This document shows positions 10,581-20,499 of a stretch of DNA of 64,000 bases, piece after piece. The translations under genes were made by a program, and so were the position numbers. A model generated the notes under the pieces. That model ran no database searches. It had not been told where the DNA came from and worked only from the letters and a program-made list of their open reading frames with translations. Source of the DNA: Peterkaempfera bronchialis (GTDB lineage: Bacteria; Actinomycetota; Actinomycetes; Streptomycetales; Streptomycetaceae); assembly GCF_003258605.2 (NCBI RefSeq), contig NZ_CP031264.1, forward strand, positions 4,030,001-4,094,000. Reading direction: 5' to 3'. Positions within the stretch are counted from its first letter, which is position 1. Each line of letters begins with the position of its first letter.

Positions 10581-10670
10581 CACGTCCCACGTCCCACGCC
10601 CCACGTCCCACGCCCCACGTCCCACGTCCCACGCCCTCACCGCCCCACGCCCTCACCGCCTCACCGCCCG
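10581..10670. repeat. CCCACG(T/C) short tandem repeat
   Basis: A degenerate run of CCCACGTCC, CCCACGCC and CCCTCACCGCC units just upstream of the response regulator start and after the synthase stop. The units are 7-11 bases, too short and irregular for CRISPR, and no clear coding sense applies. It may affect transcription between the two genes. Confidence 0.65.
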
Positions 10671-10690
10671 CCGCCATCCGGAAGGCCATC

Positions 10691-11353
10691 ATGCTGCGTG
10701 TCGTCATCGCCGAGGACTCGGTTCTGCTGCGGGAGGGCCTGACCCGGCTGCTCACCGACCGGGGACTGGAGGTGGTGGCCGGGGTCGGCGACGGGGAGGG
10801 CCTGCTGAAGGCGGTGAAGGAGCTGGCCGGCGCCGGGCAGCTGCCCGATGTGGTCGTCGCCGATGTGCGGATGCCGCCCACCCACACCGACGAGGGCGTA
10901 CGGGCCTGTGTGGAGCTGCGCCGCCGCCACCCGCAGGTCGGCGTGCTGGTCCTCTCCCAGTACGTGGAGGAGCGCTACGCCTCCGAGCTGCTGGCCGGCT
11001 CCACCCGGGGCATCGGCTATCTGCTCAAGGACCGGGTCGCCGAGGTACGGGAGTTCTGCCAGGCCGTGGAGCGGGTGGCACGCGGTGGCACCGCGCTGGA
11101 CCCGGAGGTGGTCGCCCAGCTGCTCAGCCGCAGCCGCCGGGCCGAGGTGCTGGGGCGGCTGACCCCGCGCGAGCGCGAGGTGCTGGGCCTGATGGCCGAG
11201 GGCCGTACCAACACCGCCATCGCCAAGCAGCTGGTGGTCTCGGACGGCGCGGTGGAGAAGCACGTCAGCAACATCTTCCTCAAGCTCGGTCTGGCGCAGA
11301 GCCCGGAGGACCACCGAAGGGTGCTGGCGGTGCTGACCTACCTGAATTCCTGA
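10691..11353 (+). CDS. NarL/LuxR-family response regulator (orphan)
   Basis: A 220-residue two-component regulator. The receiver has acidic residues Glu8/Asp9, phospho-acceptor Asp58 in VVVADVRMPP and Lys in YLLKDRV. A LuxR-type helix-turn-helix follows at about 153-210 (LTPREREVLGLMAEG, TNTAIAKQLVVS). ATG 10691 follows GGAAGG by 5 bases; upstream in-frame codons lie in the repeat. No histidine kinase adjoins it. It ends 213 bp before korA, so a role in controlling korAB is possible but unproven. Confidence 0.88.
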   Translation: MLRVVIAEDSVLLREGLTRLLTDRGLEVVAGVGDGEGLLKAVKELAGAGQLPDVVVADVRMPPTHTDEGVRACVELRRRHPQVGVLVLSQYVEERYASELLAGSTRGIGYLLKDRVAEVREFCQAVERVARGGTALDPEVVAQLLSRSRRAEVLGRLTPREREVLGLMAEGRTNTAIAKQLVVSDGAVEKHVSNIFLKLGLAQSPEDHRRVLAVLTYLNS

Positions 11354-11398
11354 GAACCGCTGAAGAATGCCTGGCGTCAATCTCGACGGGGGATTGCA

Positions 11399-11410
11399 CG
11401 GGGTACCCCG
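11399..11410. promoter_or_regulatory. 12-bp palindrome in the korAB leader region
   Basis: CGGGGTACCCCG is a perfect 12-bp palindrome 157 bp upstream of the korA start, in the 213-bp gap after the response regulator. It could be an operator, but in GC-rich DNA this length also arises by chance. Confidence 0.3.
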
Positions 11411-11566
11411 CATTGTTGGACGAAGCAGGTGAAAGCCGTGCAGGGAGCTTCGGGCATCCCTCACATAGGTGACCCTTACCAGCTTAGGATGAAGGTGGTG
11501 CACCACGCGGACGGGAGCACACGGCTCGCGCCCGTGCGTGGTGACTCCTGAGGGAGGTCCAAGCCA

Positions 11567-13525
11567 GTGACCAGCCAGGTCGAGCAGACGGAGGCGGCGG
11601 ACGGCGCGGCGGCGCCCGCCGGCCCGCCCGGTGCGTCCGAGCGGCGGACGGGCGGGCCCGTGAAGCAGGTGAAACGGCTGGACCGGGTGGTGATCCGGTT
11701 TGCCGGGGATTCCGGTGATGGCATGCAGTTGACCGGGGATCGTTTCACTTCGGAGACGGCGTCCTTCGGTAACGACCTGTCGACTCTGCCGAACTTTCCG
11801 GCGGAGATCCGGGCGCCTGCCGGGACGCTGCCGGGTGTCTCCAGCTTCCAGTTGCACTTCGCGGACCATGACATCCTCACGCCGGGTGATGCTCCGCATG
11901 TGCTGGTGGCGATGAACCCGGCGGCGTTGAAGGCGAACCTGCCGGATGTGCCGCGTGGTGCGGAGATCATCGTGAACACCGATGAGTTCACCAAGCGGGC
12001 GCTGGCGAAGGTGGGGTATGCGGGTGATCCGCTGGCGGACGGGTCGCTGGAGGCGTGGAGTGTGCACCGGGTGCCGCTGACGACGCTGACGCTGGAGGCG
12101 CTGAAGGACTCCGGGCTGGCCCGCCGGGACGCCGAGCGGGCGAAGAACATGTTCGCGCTGGGCCTGCTGTCGTGGATGTACCACCGGCCCACCGAGGGCA
12201 CCGAGCGGTTCCTGCGGGCCAAGTTCGCGGGGAGGCCGCAGATCGCCGAGGCCAATGTCGCGGCCTTCCGCGCGGGGTGGAACTTCGGGGAGACCACCGA
12301 GGACTTCGCGGTCTCCTACGAGGTCGCCCCCGCGCCGCTGCCGGCCGGCCGGTACCGCAACATCTCCGGCAACCTCGCCCTGTCCTACGGCCTGATCGCC
12401 GCCTCCCGCCGCTCCGGGCTGCCGCTCTACCTGGGCTCGTACCCGATCACCCCCGCCTCCGACATCCTGCACGAGCTGGCCAGGCACAAGAACTTCGGTG
12501 TGCGGACCTTCCAGGCCGAGGACGAGATCGCCGGCATCGGCGCCGCCCTGGGCGCGGCGTTCGGCGGGGCGCTGGCGGTGACCACCACCTCCGGACCCGG
12601 GGTCGCGCTGAAGAGCGAGACGATCGGGCTGGCGGTCTCCCTGGAGCTGCCGCTGCTGATCGTGGACATCCAGCGCGGCGGCCCCTCCACCGGACTGCCC
12701 ACCAAGACCGAGCAGGCCGACCTGCTCCAGGCCATGTACGGGCGCAACGGCGAGGCCCCGGTGCCGATCGTGGCCCCGGCCACCCCGGCGGACTGCTTCG
12801 ACGCCGCCGTGGAGGCCGCCCGCATCGCGCTGGCCTACCGCACCCCGGTCCTGCTGCTCTCCGACGGCTACCTGGCCAACGGCTCCGAGCCCTGGCGCAT
12901 CCCGGACGTGGCCGGGCTGCCGGACCTGGCCCCGGTCTTCGCCACCGAGCCCAACCACACCACCGACCAGGGCCAGGAGGTCTTCTGGCCCTACAAGCGC
13001 GACCCGCGGACCCTGGCCCGGCCCTGGGCCCTGCCCGGCACCCCCGGCCTGGAGCACCGCATCGGCGGGATCGAGAAGCAGGACGGCTCCGGCAACATCT
13101 CCTACGACCCGGCCAACCACGAGCACATGGTCCGCACCCGCCAGGCCAAGATCGACGGCATCGCCGCCACGATCCCCCGGTGGACGTCGACGACCCCACC
13201 GGCGACGCCCCCCTGCTCGTGCTGGGCTGGGGCTCCACCTACGGACCCATCACCGCGGCGGTGCGCCGGGCCCGGGCCCAGGGCGGCCGGGTCGCCCAGG
13301 CGCACCTGCGGCACCTCAACCCCTTCCCCGCCGACCTGGGCACCGTCCTGCGCTCCTACCGCCAGGTCCTGATCCCGGAGATGAACCTCGGCCAGCTCAC
13401 CCGCCTGATCCGCGCCCAGTACCTGGTCGACGCCCGTCCCATCACCCAGGTCAACGGCATGCCCTTCAAGGCCGAGCACCTCGCCGACGCCATCCAGGCA
13501 GCCCTCCAGGAAGGACCGACCCGCC

Positions 13526-13533
<8 letters not shown>
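11567..13533 (+). CDS. korA: 2-oxoacid:ferredoxin oxidoreductase alpha subunit (frameshifted)
   Basis: Fused gamma-alpha subunit of a 2-oxoglutarate-type ferredoxin oxidoreductase, which decarboxylates 2-oxoglutarate to succinyl-CoA and reduces ferredoxin. The gamma domain (about residues 35-215; VIRFAGDSGDGMQLTG) is followed by the pyrimidine-binding domain (LGSYPITPASDILHELA) and the C-terminal domain. The reading frame breaks at 13174-13178, a run of five C where six would keep the frame. Before it the protein reads KIDGIAATIP in frame 2; after it the expected VDVDDPTGDAPLLVLGWGS continues in frame 1 to the stop at 13533. As written, frame 2 stops at 13372. With one C restored the protein has about 655 residues and overlaps korB by 8 bases. 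GTG 11567 follows GGAGGT. A sequencing error is the simplest explanation. Confidence 0.88.
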
Positions 13534-14605
<1,072 letters not shown>

Positions 14606-14649
14606 CCACCGCCCACCGACCACCGTCGACTGAGCACCGCCGAGTGACC

Positions 14650-14689
14650 CCGAAGGGGCACCCCCACCACAGCGGGGGCGCCCCTTCGG
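14650..14689 (+). terminator. Intrinsic terminator after korB
   Basis: A long hairpin with arms CCGAAGGGGC and GCCCCTTCGG plus an inner CCCCC/GGGGG pairing and a 7-8 base loop. It ends the korAB operon and isolates it from the ATPase gene downstream. Confidence 0.8.
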
Positions 14690-14827
14690 CATTCCGCGCG
14701 GGCGCACACCTCTCTTCAGACCCTGGGCACCGTGGGACAGGTACCGTCTCCTCAGCCGACACCGGCGGCGGCTGTGGGCCAGCGCTGTCAGGGCTGCCGG
14801 CGGCCTGAAACCAGTAGGGTTCCAAGC

Positions 14828-16045
14828 ATGCAGAAGCGTCTCCTGGCACTGGAGGTCGAGAACTTCCGGAGCTTGCGCAGGATCCATGTGCCGCTGGGTC
14901 CTCTGACCGTCCTGGTCGGTCCCAACGGTGCTGGTAAGACCAATGTCCTGGAGGTCTTCACCTTCCTCGCCGACGTCATCGGCACGGACCTCCTGCCGGC
15001 GCTGGACGCTCGTGGTGGCTTCGGTGAAGTGGTCTTCCGCGGCGGCAGCAAGGCCCCAGCCAGCGTGCGCATCAGGCTGAAGGCATGCTGGACGTCACAC
15101 AGCAAACTCACGGCACCCGACGAGTACGAGATCACCATCACCAACCGCACGTCGTCGGCCACCGGAGTCCAGACACTCTCGCGGCGCGAGGAGTTCGCCT
15201 TCAAACGGGTCCAGGGGCGGGGACGGCGGATTCACATCTCGGGTGTGCGGGCCGAGGTGCAGGATGTGGACGCCGCCCAGGAGGTGGTGTCGGATACCGC
15301 GATCGGCATCCAGAAACTCAGCAGCGGTCTATCCACGCTTCCGCGGCTCTCGGACGACTCCGGCGGAACGGAAGTGGCCGCCTTCGCAGAGCGGCTGGCA
15401 TCCTTCCGGGTCTTCGACATCGATGTGAGTGCTGCTCGACGTCCCTCCAGGATTACTCCCTCCCGGCGCCGCGGCGAAGGGCTGGCGGACGATGCGAGCA
15501 ACCTGGCCGGCTTCCTCCTGTCCCTGTCACGGCGGGACCCCGGGACCTGGGAACGCCTGGTGGAGGACGCGATCGCCGTCCTGCCGCAACTGGAGGGCAT
15601 CGACTTCGAGTTCCCTTCGGGAGCCGCCCGAGAAGTCGTCGTCGTACTGCGGGAACGAGGGCTTCGGCGACCCACGGAGCTCGCGGACGCCTCCTACGGC
15701 ACAATCCGGCTGCTCAGCCTGCTCGCGCTCCTGTACGACCCGAACCCGCCCGCTCTGACGTGCATCGAGGAGATCGACCACGGCCTCCACCCCCAGGCAC
15801 TGGAGCTCCTGGTCCAGCGCTTGAGGGAGGCGAGCGAACGTACGCAGCTGCTCATCGCCACACACTCTCCGGCCCTTGTGGACCGCCTGGAGCCGCATGA
15901 GTTCATCATCTGCGAGCGTACGGACGACGGGGCCTCGGCCATCCCAGCGCTGACGGAGGGGGATGTGCGGCGGATCCAGCAGGCAAGCCAGGGGAGGCCG
16001 CTGGGCGAGCTCTGGTTCTCCGGGGCTCTCGGAGGCGATCTTTGA
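14828..16045 (+). CDS. AAA15/OLD-type ATPase, probable defence sensor
   Basis: A 405-residue SMC/RecF-like ABC ATPase. Walker A is GPNGAGKT at 31-38 after the typical LEVENFRSLRRIHVPLGPLTVLV start. A signature-like ASYGTIRLLSLLALL comes before Walker B (CIEEIDHGLHP, acidic residues 314-315), and the H-loop is ATHSP (His346). The long insert between Walker A and signature is the usual site of the coiled-coil or lid. It overlaps by 4 bases (TTGA) the next gene, which encodes a TOPRIM-like protein. Known systems with this pairing include PARIS (AriA/AriB) and RloA/RloB-like pairs, and OLD proteins fuse both parts. The frame opens earlier, but ATG 14828 begins the conserved domain. Codon use looks less GC-extreme than in korB by eye, which hints at transfer. 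Confidence 0.82.
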   Translation: MQKRLLALEVENFRSLRRIHVPLGPLTVLVGPNGAGKTNVLEVFTFLADVIGTDLLPALDARGGFGEVVFRGGSKAPASVRIRLKACWTSHSKLTAPDEYEITITNRTSSATGVQTLSRREEFAFKRVQGRGRRIHISGVRAEVQDVDAAQEVVSDTAIGIQKLSSGLSTLPRLSDDSGGTEVAAFAERLASFRVFDIDVSAARRPSRITPSRRRGEGLADDASNLAGFLLSLSRRDPGTWERLVEDAIAVLPQLEGIDFEFPSGAAREVVVVLRERGLRRPTELADASYGTIRLLSLLALLYDPNPPALTCIEEIDHGLHPQALELLVQRLREASERTQLLIATHSPALVDRLEPHEFIICERTDDGASAIPALTEGDVRRIQQASQGRPLGELWFSGALGGDL

Positions 16046-16710
16046 CCAGGGGGCGCGGTACTGCGCGGCGGGCGACACGCAAGCCCGTGGTGGTGCTCGT
16101 CGGTGAAGGCCAGAATGACCGCGAGGTGCTGCGGATCCTGCTTGAGGCGTTCAACCCGGACCTCAAAGGCCGGATCGTCACGATCAATGACAAGATCCCG
16201 CTGCGGGACGCGACCGGGGACGTCCTGCATGGGCGCGTCACCAGGTTGGCCGGTCTGGTCCGTGCCAGGGCTGCCCGGGAAGGCGCCGACATAGCCGCAG
16301 TCTTCGTCCATGAGGACTTCGACCAGCGGGAATCCGCAGCTGCCGACCAGACCCGCAGCAAGGTCCAGGCCGCTCTGTCACGGCAGCTCGGCGAGACGGC
16401 CAGCTACATCCTGATCGCCTGGGAGGTGGAGGCGTGGATGCTGCTCTTCCCTGATGCCCTGACCGCCTTCAAGGCCCGGTGGTCCGTACCACGGGCGCGT
16501 CGCCATGTGAACACCGGCCTCATCGACGACCCCAAGCGCGTCATGGTGAAGGAAGTGGCCAGGGCGGGGCCGCCCTACCGGGAGTCCGATGCTCCTGCGA
16601 TCTTCGAGAAGGTCGTGGCCCTGTCGCACCACACCCGCCCGGCCGGAACCAACAGATCCTGGGAGTTGCTGGTCCAGCTCGCTGCCTCGGCCGGTACGGC
16701 CCGAGAATGA
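16042..16710 (+). CDS. TOPRIM/DUF4276-like putative nuclease paired with ATPase
   Basis: A 222-residue protein starting at TTG 16042, inside the ATPase stop, with GGAGG at 16031-16035. The layout fits a TOPRIM-type nuclease: Glu22 in VLVGEGQNDREVL, then Asp92/Asp94 in AAVFVHEDFDQ, then IAWEVEAWMLLFPDAL, a block shared by DUF4276/RloB-like proteins. From family knowledge it would cut nucleic acid (possibly tRNA or DNA) when released or activated by the ATPase. Function is inferred from motif layout and the coupled ATPase gene, not from a recognised close homologue. Confidence 0.65.
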   Translation: MTRGRGTARRATRKPVVVLVGEGQNDREVLRILLEAFNPDLKGRIVTINDKIPLRDATGDVLHGRVTRLAGLVRARAAREGADIAAVFVHEDFDQRESAAADQTRSKVQAALSRQLGETASYILIAWEVEAWMLLFPDALTAFKARWSVPRARRHVNTGLIDDPKRVMVKEVARAGPPYRESDAPAIFEKVVALSHHTRPAGTNRSWELLVQLAASAGTARE

Positions 16711-16716
16711 CACGGG

Positions 16717-16754
16717 CGCGGGGCGCGGTCGGATTGCTCCGACCACGCCCCGCG
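16717..16754. terminator. Bidirectional terminator after the ATPase-TOPRIM pair
   Basis: Hairpin GCGGGGCG-C-GGTCGGA, loop TTGC, TCCGACC-A-CGCCCCGC, a 15-bp stem with one mismatch. It lies between the end of the pair and the convergent GH48 gene and can serve both strands. Confidence 0.8.
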
Positions 16755-16799
16755 GTGTTTCCCGGGTGGGGGTCTCAGGGGGACGTCACCCCGCGCGGG

Positions 16800-19772
16800 T
16801 CACTCGTTGAACAGCTGGCCGTACGCCGCGAGTGCGGTGGCGATGTCGGCCTGCGCCCAGAATCGGTGGTACGTGAAGACCGGGGCGGCGCCGCCGTTCA
16901 GGTAGTTCTGAACCTTGGACCACTGGGGGTCGTTCTTGTACCAGGAGCGGATCGACAGGAAGGTCGCGTTGGAGTCGATCTTGTCGCCGTTGGGCATGGT
17001 GCCCGTCCAGCCCGGCGGCACGTAGACGCCGTCGTGGTTGGTGTTGGAGGTGCTGTACTTCTGGGTCACCCGGTTGTAGTCGGCCCGGGTCTCCGGGACG
17101 GCGACGCCGAGGCTGTCCTGGTAGTTGCTCCACATGCCGTCGAGCAGGCCCTTGGCCGTGGTCTTGGCAGCGGCGTTGCCGGACTTGGCGGCGTAGTAGG
17201 TCAGCAGCTTGGCGTAGGAGCCGGTCACACCCACGTCGTTGGTGTAGTCCTGGATGGTGACGTGGAGGTTGGTGTTGCTGGCCGGGTTGGTGGCGTTCCA
17301 GGTGGCGGGTGCGCCGGTCCACTTGAGGGTGGACGGGATCTGGTAGGTGCCGTCGGGGTTGATCTTGGTGTTGGCGACGGCCCAGCTGACCCACTTGTCC
17401 AGGATCGCCTTGGCCTTGGCGTCACCGGTCGCGTAGTAGTACTCCGCCACCCGCTCCAGCGACCACGCCTGGAAGCCGAACCACTGGTTGCTGTCCGGGT
17501 CGTGGTAGACCGGGGCCGGGTCGTAGGACATGCCGTAGAAGGTGGGGGTACCGGCCGGCGGGGCCTGGTAGGCGCCGCCCACGCTGTTGGTGGCACCACC
17601 CGCGATGGCGCCCTCGCTGGACTGCAGCCAGGTGTAGAACTCCAGCTGGCGCTGGAGCGAGGTGGTCCAGTCGGCCTTGCCGGTGGCCGACTTGGGCGCC
17701 ATGGCCGTGTCGTTGATCAGCGCGTACGCGGCCATCGGGTTCTGGTAGCCCTGGTGGGCGGCGCTGTCGCCGATCCGCCAGGCCCAGCCGGCGCTGCTGT
17801 CGGTGGCGCCACCCCAGGCGTAGTACCAGGAGAGCAGGTAGTGCGCGCTGTCCTTGCCGGTACCGGCCGCGCAGGACGGGCTGGTGCAGTTGCCGATCTT
17901 CTTGAAGTACTTGTCGAAGAACGAGTACCGCAGGTAGTCGCCCATCTTGCCGGCCTTGGCGACCGTGGCGGCCACATCGGCACCCTTGCCCTGGGCCTTG
18001 GCCCAGGTGTCCGCCCAGTAGGCGGCCTGGATGGCGCGGGCGTCCGCGTCGGGGGCGTCGGTGTACTTCCACTGCTTGGCGTAGCCGGAGTCCTTGGTGA
18101 ACAGGTCCAGGTAGCCGTTGGGGCCGCCGTACTTGAAGTTGTCGCAGGACGGCTGCGGGATGGTCTCGAAGACCGACTCCTGCGGGCCGCGCTGGTAGGA
18201 GTTGATGTAGGACGGGCCCTTGGCGGTGGGGCCGCCCTCACAGGTGCCGCCCGGGGTGCCGCCGTAGCCGTAGACGTTGTCGACGTCCTGGAGCCAGTGC
18301 ATGCCGTAGATGTCGTCGGTGCCGTAGGCGGACTTCAGCTCGGCCGCGATGGGGTCCTTGCCGACCGAGACGCCGCTGTCCAGCTGCGACGGGTACTGCT
18401 CGGGCAGGTCGTGCTCGGGGGCGTAGGTGGCCGGCTTGCTGGGGTCGTAGAAGCTGTTGGTGGGCTGATCCGCGTGGGTGGGGATCATGTACTTTTCCAT
18501 GGTCGTCCACGCCGCGTTGAACTTCGACCAGTCCCCGGTCACCTGGCCGTACTCCGCCTGGAGCCAGATCAGGTAGCTGTACGCCTCGGAGGTGGTCTCG
18601 TGGCCCTGGTCCGGGGCCTCGATGATCAGCGTCTCCACCGAGTGGTAGGGGATCCCCTCCGGCGAGAAGTACCCGTTCGCCGGGGCGGTGATCTTGTTGT
18701 ACTCATCCAGGAAGCGGGCGGTGTAGGTGCCCGCAGTGGACGCCTTGAGCTCGGTGACGGTCACATTGGCACTGGAGTAGCCGGTCGCCTTGACGGTGAA
18801 GGTGGCGGCGCCGGTCGAGTTGGCGTCGGCCGTCACGGTCACGGTCTGGGCGGTGTTCCAGTTGCTCGGGGTGAAGGTCAGCGAGGCGCCGCCGGTGACC
18901 GAGAGGCCGGTGTTGCCGGAGGCGCGGCTCACCGTGGCGGTGACATTGGCGGTGGGCGCCTGGGAGAGCTTGACCTGGAAGGTCGCCGTCTTGCCCTGCT
19001 GCACCGAGAGGCTGTCCGGCACCGCGACCAGGGCCGGTCCGGAGGCCACGTGCACGCCGACCGGGGCGGACTCGGTGCTGGCGCCGAGGGAGTCGTACGC
19101 CTTGGCGTAGACCGAGTAGTCGCCGGCCGGGACGTTGGCCCAGTTGAAGGTGAACGGCGCGGCGGTGGCGGTGCCGATCAGGGTGGTGTTGCTGTAGAAC
19201 TCCACCTTGCTGATGGTCGCCCCGTCGGCGGCGCTGGCGCTGGCGGCCAGGGAGATGTTGCCGCCGGCGCTGTAGGTGCCCCCGGCCGTGGGGGAGGTCA
19301 GCGTGACGGTGGGGGCGGCGTGGGCGCCGTTGCAGGCGGTGCCGTTGACCGTGAAGGAGGTCGGCTTGGCGTTGGTGCCGCTGTAGTTGAAGTTGGCGGA
19401 GGTGGTGGTGTTGCCGCCGGCCGGGATGGCGGCGTTCCAGCCCGCGTCCTTGACGGTCACGGCCTTGCCGCTCTGCGACCAGACGCCGTTCCAGCCGCTC
19501 TGCAGCGTCTGGTTGCCGGCGTAGCTGTAGCCGAGGGTCCAGCCGTTGATGGCGGCGGTGCCGCGGTTGGTGATGGTGAGGTTGGCGGTGAAGCCGCTGC
19601 CCCAGTCGTTGGTCGAGTAGTCCACGCTGCACTGGACCGTCGCCGCGGCGGCGGGGGTCGCGGTTCCGGCAGCGGTGGTGAGTCCGGCAAGGATCAGGGC
19701 AAGTCCGGTGCCGGAGGCGGTCAGGAGGCGGCCTCTGCGCGAACGTGGCGGTTTCGTGGTGATCGCGGGCAT
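16800..19772 (-). CDS. Secreted GH48 reducing-end cellobiohydrolase with CBM2
   Basis: A 990-residue exoglucanase that releases cellobiose from cellulose chain ends. Order of parts: signal peptide (SRRGR, hydrophobic core, cleavage near AAAA about residue 43); family-2 cellulose-binding module (46-147, bracketed by Cys48 and Cys147, with exposed Trp such as W57 and W94); an Ig-like domain (154-242); a second beta-sandwich repeat domain (246-341); GH48 catalytic domain (350-990). The motif [13 protein letters not shown] gives the two catalytic-site glutamates, Glu385 and Glu396, equivalent to Glu44/Glu55 of Cel48F. ATG 19772 has GAGGAG 11 bases upstream; the longer open frame upstream covers the promoter. 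No other cellulase gene is nearby. Two CebR-type boxes lie upstream. Confidence 0.95.
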   Translation of the reverse strand: MPAITTKPPRSRRGRLLTASGTGLALILAGLTTAAGTATPAAAATVQCSVDYSTNDWGSGFTANLTITNRGTAAINGWTLGYSYAGNQTLQSGWNGVWSQSGKAVTVKDAGWNAAIPAGGNTTTSANFNYSGTNAKPTSFTVNGTACNGAHAAPTVTLTSPTAGGTYSAGGNISLAASASAADGATISKVEFYSNTTLIGTATAAPFTFNWANVPAGDYSVYAKAYDSLGASTESAPVGVHVASGPALVAVPDSLSVQQGKTATFQVKLSQAPTANVTATVSRASGNTGLSVTGGASLTFTPSNWNTAQTVTVTADANSTGAATFTVKATGYSSANVTVTELKASTAGTYTARFLDEYNKITAPANGYFSPEGIPYHSVETLIIEAPDQGHETTSEAYSYLIWLQAEYGQVTGDWSKFNAAWTTMEKYMIPTHADQPTNSFYDPSKPATYAPEHDLPEQYPSQLDSGVSVGKDPIAAELKSAYGTDDIYGMHWLQDVDNVYGYGGTPGGTCEGGPTAKGPSYINSYQRGPQESVFETIPQPSCDNFKYGGPNGYLDLFTKDSGYAKQWKYTDAPDADARAIQAAYWADTWAKAQGKGADVAATVAKAGKMGDYLRYSFFDKYFKKIGNCTSPSCAAGTGKDSAHYLLSWYYAWGGATDSSAGWAWRIGDSAAHQGYQNPMAAYALINDTAMAPKSATGKADWTTSLQRQLEFYTWLQSSEGAIAGGATNSVGGAYQAPPAGTPTFYGMSYDPAPVYHDPDSNQWFGFQAWSLERVAEYYYATGDAKAKAILDKWVSWAVANTKINPDGTYQIPSTLKWTGAPATWNATNPASNTNLHVTIQDYTNDVGVTGSYAKLLTYYAAKSGNAAAKTTAKGLLDGMWSNYQDSLGVAVPETRADYNRVTQKYSTSNTNHDGVYVPPGWTGTMPNGDKIDSNATFLSIRSWYKNDPQWSKVQNYLNGGAAPVFTYHRFWAQADIATALAAYGQLFNE

Positions 19773-19924
19773 GGCTGTGCAGACTCCTCGGGTGGGAGCG
19801 ACAGGGCACGGGCACAGCGCCTCGGCCCGGAGCGGGCGGGGCGCGAGCGTCGCGATACGCGAGCGAAAGATGCTACGGGCGGCGAGGCGGAGCGCAGGGT
19901 CTGCGCCATGTGCAGAAGCCGCTG

Positions 19925-19938
19925 TGGGAGCGCTCCCA
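19925..19938. promoter_or_regulatory. CebR-type operator, perfect copy
   Basis: TGGGAGCGCTCCCA, the 14-bp palindrome bound by the LacI-family cello-oligosaccharide repressor CebR (CelR in Thermobifida), lies 153 bp upstream of the GH48 start. This predicts repression relieved by cellobiose or cellotriose. Confidence 0.85.
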
Positions 19939-20008
19939 AGCATCAAGGCGTGACGTACGCGTGTCAAGAGTTCTGCATATGGGGATTTACCCTCGCATCG
20001 GCGGCTCA

Positions 20009-20022
20009 TGGGAGCGCACCCA
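20009..20022. promoter_or_regulatory. CebR-type operator, one mismatch
   Basis: TGGGAGCGCACCCA differs from the perfect palindrome at one base and lies 84 bp further from the GH48 start, just before the end of the HxlR gene. It may be a second weaker site allowing DNA looping. Confidence 0.6.
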
Positions 20023-20026
20023 CGCG

Positions 20027-20398
20027 TCACCCCTCTCGCCGCGCCCCGTGCAGCTCGCGGGCGGACTCCACCTGTGGCAGCCGCCGCTCGATCCACTCGA
20101 CCAGGCCGGTCACCAGCTCGGCGGCCTCGGTGCCGAGCGGGGTGAGGCTGTAGTCGACCCGGGGCGGGATCACCGGGTGGGCCTTCCGGTGGACGAAGCC
20201 GTCCCGCTCCAGGGTCTGGAGCGTCTGGGCCAGCATCTTCTCGCTGACGCCGTCGATCCGCCGCCGCAGCTCGCCGAAGCGGTAGCCGCGGTCGCGCAGC
20301 GCCGCCAGCACCAGCACGCCCCACCGGCTGGTGACATGCTCCAGCACGCCTCGTGACGGGCACATCCGGTCGTAGACGTCAGGCTCGCTCACCGTCAT
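20027..20398 (-). CDS. HxlR-family transcriptional regulator
   Basis: A 123-residue winged-helix regulator. Typical HxlR features are Cys13 in [18 protein letters not shown], the recognition helix [27 protein letters not shown] and the wing [16 protein letters not shown]. The single Cys13 near the N-terminus is the site used for thiol or aldehyde sensing in studied members. It is transcribed away from the NmrA-like reductase next door, the usual arrangement for a regulator and its quinone- or electrophile-reducing target. Confidence 0.9.
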   Translation of the reverse strand: MTVSEPDVYDRMCPSRGVLEHVTSRWGVLVLAALRDRGYRFGELRRRIDGVSEKMLAQTLQTLERDGFVHRKAHPVIPPRVDYSLTPLGTEAAELVTGLVEWIERRLPQVESARELHGARREG

Positions 20399-20409
20399 GT
20401 CAGTAGCTT

Positions 20410-20433
20410 ACTTGAAAGTGGGTACTTTCGTTC
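20410..20433. promoter_or_regulatory. Probable HxlR operator in divergent promoter
   Basis: The inverted repeat GAAAGT-GGGT-ACTTTC (20414-20429) lies in the 100-bp gap between hxlR and the reductase, in locally AT-rich sequence. Position and symmetry fit an autoregulatory operator for the HxlR dimer. Confidence 0.6.
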
Positions 20434-20499
20434 GGTTAGTGCTCCGCCTACGGTTGGTTGCGCAGTCAGATACCGATGTCGATGCGAGGAGACGCACTC

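Noticed and set aside
10581-10670. Possible CRISPR or regulator iterons in the CCCACG repeat
   Set aside because: Units are 7-11 bases, contiguous and degenerate; a simple sequence repeat is enough explanation.
13174-13180. Programmed -1 frameshift in korA
   Set aside because: No X-XXY-YYZ heptamer in frame, no obvious downstream pseudoknot, and similar C losses occur in the carboxypeptidase gene. An indel error or mutation is more likely.
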